Source: Hyphomicrobiales bacterium (GTDB lineage: Bacteria; Pseudomonadota; Alphaproteobacteria; SPJN01). Taken from it: DNA of 64,000 nucleotides. Location of the stretch: NCBI GenBank assembly GCA_006844605.1, contig SPJN01000005.1:1-64000 (forward strand), in the 5' to 3' direction. Position 1 is the stretch's first letter. Each line of letters opens with the position of its first letter. Both the position numbers and the translations under genes were made by a program. A model generated the notes under the pieces. The model was not told the DNA's origin. It saw only the letters and a list, made by a program, of their open reading frames with translations, and did not search any database. Shown here one piece after another: positions 56,925 to 64,000 of this stretch.

Positions 56925-57060
56925 TCAGGCCCCTTGATTTGGCCGCTTTTGTGCTGCCTTAGCCTTCGACAAGCCCCCCAAACCCCGTTAAGCTGATTGG
57001 CATAAAAGGGGTAGGGCGACCGGACAATAGTCTGGTCACTGCATTGCAGGGGAGGCAGTT

Positions 57061-58515
57061 GTGGCTAAGCTCAAAGACAAATCACTACTTGAAGAAAAGT
57101 GCCTGATCGATGGCGACTGGGTCGGTGCCGATTCCGGCGAAACGGTTGAGGTAACAAACCCCGCCACGGGTGAGGTGCTGGGCACCATTCCCAAAATGGG
57201 CACTGCTGAAACCCGCCGCGCCATCGAAGGTGCGCAAAAGGCGATGAAGTCTTGGCGCAAAAGAACCGCCAAGGAACGCGCCCAAATTCTGCGCCGCTGG
57301 TTTGACCTTTGCATGGAGAATGAGGACGACCTTGCCCTCATCATGACATGGGAACAGGGCAAGCCCCTGGCTGAATCTCATGGTGAGGTTGCCTATGCGG
57401 CGGGCTTCATCGAATGGTTCGGGGAGGAGGCAAAGCGCGTCTATGGCGATACCATACCCGCCCATGCCCCCGACAAACGCATCATTGTGACGAAGGAACC
57501 GATTGGCGTTGTTGCCGCGATTACGCCGTGGAATTTCCCTGCCGCGATGGTCACGCGCAAGGCGGCCCCGGCATTGGCTGCGGGGTGCACCGTTGTGCTG
57601 AAACCCGCCACCCAAACACCCTATTCAGCGATTGCGCTTGTAAAGCTGGCGGAACGGGCCGGCGTGCCCAAGGGCTGCTTTAGCGTTGTCACAGGGTCTG
57701 CCGGGCAAATTGGCGGCGAGATGACGTCAAACCCGCTGGTGCAAAAAGTGACGTTCACCGGTTCCACCCCCATTGGCAAATTGCTGATGGAACAGTGCGC
57801 GGCGACGGTTAAAAAGACATCGATGGAATTGGGCGGCAATGCCCCCTTTATCGTGTTTGATGATGCCGACCTTGACGAGGCGGTTGAGGGCGCGATCCTT
57901 AGCAAGTTCCGCAACACAGGCCAGACCTGTGTGTGTGCCAACCGTCTGTTGGTGCAGGATGGTGTCTATGATGCCTTTGCCGAAAAACTGCGTGTTGCGG
58001 TTGCTGCGTTGAAGCCCGGCAACGGTATGGACCCGTCTTCGACGCAAGGGCCGCTGATTGACATGAAGGCGGTCGCCAAGGTTGAAGAACATATCGCCGA
58101 TGCCACGGGCAAGGGCGCGCGCATCCTGTCGGGCGGCAAACGGTCTGACCTTGGGCACAGTTTTTTTGAACCGACCCTGCTGGCCGATGTGACGCCTGAA
58201 ATGATGGTGGCGCGTGATGAAACATTCGGGCCGCTGGCGCCTATGTTTCGCTTCAAAACCGAAGAAGAGGCGATCCACATGGCCAATGACACGGAATTCG
58301 GCCTTGCGTCCTATTTCTATGCCCGTGATCTGGGGCGCGTGTTCCGCGTCGCAGAGGAGTTGGAATATGGCATTGTGGGTGTAAATACGGGCCTGATTTC
58401 GACCGAAGTGGCACCCTTTGGGGGCGTCAAAGAGTCAGGGGAGGGCCGTGAGGGGTCGAAATACGGCATCGAAGACTATATGGAGATTAAGTACACCTGT
58501 TTGGGTGGTATTTAG
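57061..58515 (+). CDS. gabD: NAD(P)-dependent succinate-semialdehyde dehydrogenase
   Basis: GTG start; MELGGNAPFIVFDDADLD; RNTGQTCVCANR; APFGGVKESGEGREGSKYGIEDYMEIKY. Confidence 0.93.
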   Translation: MAKLKDKSLLEEKCLIDGDWVGADSGETVEVTNPATGEVLGTIPKMGTAETRRAIEGAQKAMKSWRKRTAKERAQILRRWFDLCMENEDDLALIMTWEQGKPLAESHGEVAYAAGFIEWFGEEAKRVYGDTIPAHAPDKRIIVTKEPIGVVAAITPWNFPAAMVTRKAAPALAAGCTVVLKPATQTPYSAIALVKLAERAGVPKGCFSVVTGSAGQIGGEMTSNPLVQKVTFTGSTPIGKLLMEQCAATVKKTSMELGGNAPFIVFDDADLDEAVEGAILSKFRNTGQTCVCANRLLVQDGVYDAFAEKLRVAVAALKPGNGMDPSSTQGPLIDMKAVAKVEEHIADATGKGARILSGGKRSDLGHSFFEPTLLADVTPEMMVARDETFGPLAPMFRFKTEEEAIHMANDTEFGLASYFYARDLGRVFRVAEELEYGIVGVNTGLISTEVAPFGGVKESGEGREGSKYGIEDYMEIKYTCLGGI

Positions 58516-58555
58516 TCTCTATCCGGCCCACTGGCCGCTGACATCGTAGGATTAT

Positions 58556-59257
58556 GTGATGAGCGCAGATGATGAAAAACGCGCCGCTGGACGGCGTGCC
58601 CTTGATTTTGTTGCAGATGGTATGGTGATCGGCCTTGGTACAGGGTCTACCGCCGCGCATTTCGTCGATGCAGTGGGCGAAAAAGTTGCCGCAGGCTGGA
58701 ACGTCACTTGCGTGCCCACATCCGAACAGACCGCCGCGCAGGCACGCGGGTTGAATATCCCCCTCGCCACGTTGGAGGAGGTTGGGCATATCGACGTCAC
58801 TGTTGACGGCGCGGATGAGGCTGACCCCCAATTGCGTTTGATCAAGGGCGGCGGCGGTGCGCTGCTACGTGAAAAGATCGTGGCCAGCCAGTCGGGCAAG
58901 ATGGTGGTGATTTCAGACAGCTCAAAACTTGTGCCCACATTGGGCCAGTTCAAACTACCGGTTGAAATCGTGCCCTTTGGTGCGGGCCTAACGGCGCAAG
59001 TCATCGAACAGAATATCGCGCAATTTTGTGCGCCCGATGCTGTGGCGTTGACATTCCGCGGCGGTGACGGTGCCGACCGGTTTGTCACCGATGGCGGGCA
59101 CTTCATTGTTGATTGCGCCTGTCAGGAAATTACCGACCCCGAAGGGTTGGCAGACTTTTTGGTGTCTGTCCCCGGTGTCGTCGATCACGGATTGTTTATT
59201 GGGCTTGCCTCTTTAATTGTGGTCGGTGAAGGCACAGATACACGTATAGTTGATTAA
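58556..59257 (+). CDS. rpiA: ribose-5-phosphate isomerase A
   Basis: GLGTGSTAAHFVDAVGEKV; DGADEADPQLRLIKGGGGALLREKI. Confidence 0.95.
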   Translation: MMSADDEKRAAGRRALDFVADGMVIGLGTGSTAAHFVDAVGEKVAAGWNVTCVPTSEQTAAQARGLNIPLATLEEVGHIDVTVDGADEADPQLRLIKGGGGALLREKIVASQSGKMVVISDSSKLVPTLGQFKLPVEIVPFGAGLTAQVIEQNIAQFCAPDAVALTFRGGDGADRFVTDGGHFIVDCACQEITDPEGLADFLVSVPGVVDHGLFIGLASLIVVGEGTDTRIVD

Positions 59258-59280
59258 TCGAAAAAGAAGGCGGGTCGGTC

Positions 59281-60669
59281 ATGGCTGTTCATTATGATTT
59301 GTTTGTCATTGGCGCAGGGTCAGGCGGCGTGCGTGCCGCACGTATGGCAGCAGCAGCCGGACAGCGCGTCGGCATTGCCGAAGAATATCGCGTTGGCGGC
59401 ACCTGCGTCATCCGTGGCTGTGTGCCGAAGAAATTGTTCGTCTATGCCTCCCATTATATGGAGGAGTTTCGCGACGCCGCAGGCTTTGGCCATACAGTAG
59501 GTGAAACCAGCTTTAGCTGGCCGACCCTGATTGCCAATAAGGATAAAGAGATTGATCGCCTGAATGGCATCTATCTGCGTAATCTGGAAAACTCAGGCGT
59601 TGTGGTTCATCATTCACGGGCTGAGTTTAAGGACCCCCATACGCTTGTTCTGACCCAAACGGGCGAGGAAGTGACCGCCGATACGATCCTGATCGCGACG
59701 GGCGGCGCGCCGACCAAACCGACGGATATTGATGGCGGTGAACACACCATTACCTCAAACGAGGCATTCCACCTTGAAGAATTGCCCAAGCGTGTGATCG
59801 TCGTTGGTGGCGGCTATATCGCTGTTGAATTTGCCGGAATCTTTAACGGGCTTGGCAGTCAGACCAGCCTGATTTACCGCAAGGACAGGGTGTTGCGCGG
59901 CTTTGACGATGATGTGCGGGCGCTGTTGAATGAATCGCTGGTGGAACGAGGCATTGATCTGCATCTACACAGCACGATCAAGAAAATTGAAAAGATTGAT
60001 ACCGGGCTGAAAGCCACGCTGAATACCGGTGACGTCATTGAAGCTGACGTGATCATGTGTGCCACAGGCCGCAAGGCGCTGACCGATGGGTTGGGCTGTG
60101 ACAAGGCCGGGGTTGAACTGGCCCCCAATGGTGCGGTGATCGTCGATGACTATTCGCGCACCAATGTCGATCATATTTGGGCCGTGGGTGATGTGACGGA
60201 CCGGGTGCAGTTGACGCCCGTGGCGATCAAGGAAGGCATGGCCTTTGTCGATACGGTCTATCGCAATATCCCGACCAAGCCTGACCATATGTTGATCCCG
60301 ACGGCTGTGTTCTCGCAACCCCAAATTGGCACTGTCGGTATGACAGAAGAAGAAGCGATGGCAGCATCAAACGGTGCGCTGGATGTTTTTAAATCCACGT
60401 TCCGTCCGATGAAGGCAACCCTTTCGGGTAATCCTGAAAAGATGCTGATGAAAATCCTTGTGGATCGCAACAATGACAAGGTGCTGGGCGTCCATATTGT
60501 TGGTCCTGAATCGGGCGAAATGATCCAGTGTGTTGGTATCGCGGTCAAAATGGGCGCGACCAAGGCAGAGTTTGATTCTACCGTTGCCGTGCACCCCACA
60601 GCAGCCGAAGAATTGGTCACCATGCGGGAGCCGACAATCCGCCATAACTTTGAAGAAGCAGCGGAGTAG
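59281..60669 (+). CDS. gor: glutathione-disulfide reductase
   Basis: GAGSGGVRAARMAA; GGTCVIRGCVPKKLFVYAS; C-terminal VAVHPTAAEELVTMR. Confidence 0.96.
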   Translation: MAVHYDLFVIGAGSGGVRAARMAAAAGQRVGIAEEYRVGGTCVIRGCVPKKLFVYASHYMEEFRDAAGFGHTVGETSFSWPTLIANKDKEIDRLNGIYLRNLENSGVVVHHSRAEFKDPHTLVLTQTGEEVTADTILIATGGAPTKPTDIDGGEHTITSNEAFHLEELPKRVIVVGGGYIAVEFAGIFNGLGSQTSLIYRKDRVLRGFDDDVRALLNESLVERGIDLHLHSTIKKIEKIDTGLKATLNTGDVIEADVIMCATGRKALTDGLGCDKAGVELAPNGAVIVDDYSRTNVDHIWAVGDVTDRVQLTPVAIKEGMAFVDTVYRNIPTKPDHMLIPTAVFSQPQIGTVGMTEEEAMAASNGALDVFKSTFRPMKATLSGNPEKMLMKILVDRNNDKVLGVHIVGPESGEMIQCVGIAVKMGATKAEFDSTVAVHPTAAEELVTMREPTIRHNFEEAAE

Positions 60670-60673
60670 GGCG

Positions 60674-61342
60674 TTAGTATTTCACAGGGATCAAATCCTG
60701 TGCGCAGCCCTTGTCGCCGGACTCTGAAATAAAGCTGCCATTCGCAATATTATAATCGATGCGCATAATCTGATCGCCGTTGAAATCCACGTTTATATGG
60801 GACTGGTGGTCCAATTTGATCGATTGATTTGATTTAAGTTTTGCACGTGTTTCTGTGAACCCGATCAAGATTCGACGAAAGGTGCCGCCCCATTTGGGGT
60901 CATCAGTTTTGTGAAATATCCATGCGATTTTGTCGGGTGTCGTGCCGCTTATGCATTCTAGCACATCGCTAGGAACGCGACTTGGTACACCGTCTAGAGC
61001 GATAGAAAGGTCTTTAACCGTTGTTTGCGCAGAGTTGAACTTGACGATGGCATAGCCGCTTGGCTTGTCCTGCCATTTACCGATCAACAAAGCGCCGTCT
61101 TCTCTTCGGCCAAATGTCCATCCGCGGGTCAGATCCGGCCCGGTCAGAATTTCGTCTGGACCGGGGTCGGTATTGCAATGGTCTAGGCTGCAAGGGGGTG
61201 GCGGTGCGCCCTTCGGCGTAAGGGCGCAGGCCGCAAATGTTATAGCGATGACAAAGAGGCCGACAGATTTGGCTTTATTTGCCAAGGATATCGAAGAGTT
61301 TGCCAATGAATCGCGGAACATATTTCCCCCCTTTGGCTTCAA
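60674..61342 (-). CDS. hypothetical lipoprotein
   Basis: Hydrophobic N-terminus with lipobox-like TFAACA; 5' end overlaps the upstream gene by up to 68 nt. Confidence 0.65.
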   Translation of the reverse strand: MKPKGGNMFRDSLANSSISLANKAKSVGLFVIAITFAACALTPKGAPPPPCSLDHCNTDPGPDEILTGPDLTRGWTFGRREDGALLIGKWQDKPSGYAIVKFNSAQTTVKDLSIALDGVPSRVPSDVLECISGTTPDKIAWIFHKTDDPKWGGTFRRILIGFTETRAKLKSNQSIKLDHQSHINVDFNGDQIMRIDYNIANGSFISESGDKGCAQDLIPVKY

Positions 61343-62165
61343 GTGCCCATAAATCGCCTTCTGGGCCCACCATAAAATTTGGCTGACCAGCTTCTACAGG
61401 CATCCAATCTAACGGACCAAAGACATTGCTATGCGCGAAGTCAGGCTTTTTGCCATTTTTTAGAAGTCCAGTCTTAATGTCAATTTGATCGCTGAACTCA
61501 GGGTGGATGTGGAGGCAGGCTCGGTCTCCACGCTTACAACTGGATTGAGTTGGTGTGCGTTTCGTTACGCCTTCAAATAGACGGACTTCACCATCATTGC
61601 CAAGTGTATATGCTACTTCATTGTTTCCATATTTTGTGATGCCGGGCACGTCTAGGGATTGGAGGTGCTTGATTATCTTCTGCTCCATCTCAGGTGTCGC
61701 GATAACGTCAGCTTTTGGCGGACGCGGGGGTTTATTTCTTTCCAGTCCGTCGATAGCCAATCTGAAATGATGTTGTTGAACAGCGCCTGTATTCTTGTTT
61801 CGATAAACAGGTTCTTCCTCCAGCCCGACAAATTGTGGTTTGGGCCGTCCGGGTGGTGGCACTTTGGTCTCAAAGCTCGGGGCTTTGGGTTTGCCGAAAA
61901 CGGAAGGCGGAGGGGTGCCCGGTTTGGGTGCGGCTGGTTTTCGTGATGCCTCGGCTTGTCGTGCCTTGTGGGCAGCGTCTTGTCGTTCTGCCGTTGCCAT
62001 GCGCTGTGCAGCCGCCTTGCCGGTAGATCCGGGATAGAGGATGCGGCCAATTTTCTGATCAGCGGTTTCGGACAATAAGGATTTGCGGCGTGTGGGCTTG
62101 TTGCGAGCTGACCGCTGCTCCGCTTTATCCTTATCCACAAGGTTTTGTAACCAGTCTTTTGTCAT
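61275..62165 (-). CDS. putative polymorphic-toxin-like protein with JAB/MPN-like C-terminal domain
   Basis: Basic N-terminus, Pro-rich linker, then CLHIHPEFSDQ...FAHSNVFGPLDW...GQPNFMVGPEGDLWALE (HxHP...S...D / P-x-F-V-x-P-x-G pattern). Confidence 0.5.
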   Translation of the reverse strand: MTKDWLQNLVDKDKAEQRSARNKPTRRKSLLSETADQKIGRILYPGSTGKAAAQRMATAERQDAAHKARQAEASRKPAAPKPGTPPPSVFGKPKAPSFETKVPPPGRPKPQFVGLEEEPVYRNKNTGAVQQHHFRLAIDGLERNKPPRPPKADVIATPEMEQKIIKHLQSLDVPGITKYGNNEVAYTLGNDGEVRLFEGVTKRTPTQSSCKRGDRACLHIHPEFSDQIDIKTGLLKNGKKPDFAHSNVFGPLDWMPVEAGQPNFMVGPEGDLWALEAKGGKYVPRFIGKLFDILGK

Positions 62166-62411
62166 GGAACTCTCCTATTGATTCAATATTGCAAAAAAAA
62201 CAACATTTATTGCATTAAGTCAATTGGGCGAAGTGTCACGACTCTTGTATCTGCGCCACCATTCAATTGAAAAAGCCGATTTCTGCGGTTCAAAATGCCC
62301 ATTTGCATGCCCATATGAATAGGCGTATAAGGCCCGCTCATTTCCTGTTGTTCAAATTATGTTCGTCAGCAGGAAGCGTGCTAACTAACTGATTTTATTG
62401 AGGAGGCCAAA

Positions 62412-63773
62412 ATGGCCAGGAATTGGAGCCCGGAAAGCTGGAGGTCAAAACCGATCTTGCAGGTGCCCGACTATGAAGACCAAGCGGCATTGGAACGTGT
62501 AGAAGGCACGCTACGTTCGTATCCGCCCTTGGTTTTTGCAGGCGAGGCGCGCCGGCTCAAGCAACAATTAGGTGAAGTGGCCGAAGGCCGTGCATTCCTG
62601 CTTCAGGGCGGTGACTGCGCCGAAAGCTTTGCTGAATTCCACCCCGACAAGATCCGCGATACATTCCGTGTGCTGTTGCAAATGGCGGTGGTGCTGACAT
62701 GGGGCGCGAAAGTCCCTGTGGTGAAGGTTGGCCGTATGGCCGGTCAGTTCGCCAAGCCGCGTTCATCAGGCACTGAAACCATCGACGGTGTGGAGCTGCC
62801 CTCCTACCGTGGTGATATCGTCAACGGGATTGAATTTGAAGATGGCGCCCGCCAGCCTGACCCCGACCGGATGGTCAAGGCCTATGGTCAGGCCGCTGCA
62901 ACGCTGAACCTGCTGCGTGCCTTTGCACAGGGCGGTTTCGCTGATTTGCATAAAGTCCATGAATGGAACTTAAGCTTTGCCGGGAATGGCGAAGGGGCAC
63001 GCTATCGTGAGCTTGCCGACCAAATATCTGAGGCGCTTGATTTCATGCAGGCCTGCGGAATTGATGCGTCTACCGCGTCATCATTGGGCAAGACGGATTT
63101 CTACACCTCGCACGAAGCCTTGTTGCTGCGTTACGAAGAGGCGTTGACCCGCGTTGATTCCCTGACCGGGGCCCATGTGGATACATCGGCCCACATGTTG
63201 TGGATCGGTGACCGGACACGGCAGATTGATCACGCCCATGTTGAGTTTCTGGCCGGTGTTGAAAACCCCATCGGGATGAAGTGCGGCCCGTCGATCGACC
63301 CTGATGACATGCTGCGCATTATCGACAAGCTGAACCCGGAAAATGAAGCCGGGCGCATGACGCTGATTGCCCGTTTCGGTGCCGGCAATGTCGAGGAACA
63401 TTTGCCCAAGCTGATCCGCGCTGTTGAACGCGAAGGTAAAAAGGTTGTGTGGTCCTGCGATCCCATGCATGGCAATACGATCAAAAGCTCAACCGGGTAC
63501 AAGACCCGTCCGTTCGACCGTGTATTGTCAGAGGTTCAGGAGTTCTTTGCCGTTCATCAGGCCGAGGGCACCTATGCCGGTGGCGTACATTTTGAGATGA
63601 CCGGGCAGGATGTGACTGAGTGTACGGGCGGCGCGCAGGCGATCTCCGACACTGATTTGCAGGACCGCTATCACACCCATTGCGACCCGCGTTTGAACGC
63701 CAGCCAGGCGCTTGAGCTGTCGTTCCTGATTGCCGAAGGCATCAAGGCAGAACGGAAGAAAGCTGCGGCTTAA
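62412..63773 (+). CDS. class II 3-deoxy-7-phosphoheptulonate synthase
   Basis: [59 protein letters not shown]. Confidence 0.97.
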   Translation: MARNWSPESWRSKPILQVPDYEDQAALERVEGTLRSYPPLVFAGEARRLKQQLGEVAEGRAFLLQGGDCAESFAEFHPDKIRDTFRVLLQMAVVLTWGAKVPVVKVGRMAGQFAKPRSSGTETIDGVELPSYRGDIVNGIEFEDGARQPDPDRMVKAYGQAAATLNLLRAFAQGGFADLHKVHEWNLSFAGNGEGARYRELADQISEALDFMQACGIDASTASSLGKTDFYTSHEALLLRYEEALTRVDSLTGAHVDTSAHMLWIGDRTRQIDHAHVEFLAGVENPIGMKCGPSIDPDDMLRIIDKLNPENEAGRMTLIARFGAGNVEEHLPKLIRAVEREGKKVVWSCDPMHGNTIKSSTGYKTRPFDRVLSEVQEFFAVHQAEGTYAGGVHFEMTGQDVTECTGGAQAISDTDLQDRYHTHCDPRLNASQALELSFLIAEGIKAERKKAAA

Positions 63774-63801
63774 ACCCGACTGATTCAGAATCGAAATTTT
63801 A

Positions 63802-63836
63802 AGGGCGGCCCTGTCAATTGTGGGGCTGCCCTTTTC
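63802..63836 (+). terminator. Rho-independent terminator after the DAHP synthase gene
   Basis: AGGGCgGCCC...GGGGCtGCCCTTTTC. Confidence 0.7.
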
Positions 63837-64000
63837 TTATTTCACCTTCACAATCCGTCGCCCAAACACCGGGCTGCCGTCAAACAGGGCGGCAAAGGCG
63901 GCGGGGGCATTTTCCAGTCCGTCGATAATCTCTTCGCGATAAACCAAGTCACCCGCCATGATCCAGCCGGCCATCTCCATCTGTGCCTTGGGGAAGGCGC
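63837..64000 (-). CDS. NADP-dependent oxidoreductase (MDR superfamily), 3' end only
   Basis: Reading to the window edge: AFPKAQMEMAGWIMAGDLVYREEIIDGLENAPAAFAALFDGSPVFGRRIVKVK*. Confidence 0.85.
   Translation of the reverse strand, partial: AFPKAQMEMAGWIMAGDLVYREEIIDGLENAPAAFAALFDGSPVFGRRIVKVK

Noticed and set aside
1-64000. tRNA, rRNA, prophage, transposase, secretion-system or biosynthetic gene cluster
   Set aside because: Scanned by eye through the ORF track and intergenic regions; no supporting sequence was seen.

Overview
The 64 kb window comes from a moderately GC-rich proteobacterial chromosome, probably Alphaproteobacteria. That placement is inferred from gene content and from the aroK-aroB-CNNM / xerD / accA neighbourhood, not from a search. 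It is densely coding, with about 60 credible genes and no rRNA, tRNA, CRISPR array or recognisable transposase. Most genes are housekeeping (aroK, aroB, xerD, accA, rpiA, gor, moaA, NAD kinase, glpK, cysE, class II DAHP synthase) or lipid/aromatic/terpene catabolism (acyl-CoA dehydrogenases, SDRs, AtuA-like, nitronate monooxygenase-like, two TonB receptors). The strongest candidate for an undescribed system is the redox cluster at 9963-17437. It has a YpdA/TrxR-like flavoprotein fused to two cyclic-nucleotide-binding domains and a four-cluster ferredoxin, a membrane protein with possible haem-b histidines, an FHA domain fused through one TM helix to a decahaem cytochrome c, a PPOX-family protein, and a second multihaem cytochrome with one CX4CH motif. 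Other notable signals: (i) several genes end in short tandem duplications that copy the last codons plus the stop codon, with a recurring 21-bp period; (ii) the 3' end of a malyl-CoA-lyase-like gene is duplicated 131 bp downstream, and all 7 differences are synonymous third-position changes, with a palindromic element between the copies that recurs near 2.4 kb with compensatory arm changes; (iii) an ECF41-type sigma factor operon has a matching TGTCACA-N16-CGTC promoter; (iv) a 15-codon leader ORF made of a 7-codon repeat lies just upstream of a TetR gene; (v) a JAB-like toxin-type gene and a lipoprotein sit in an apparently AT-richer pocket.
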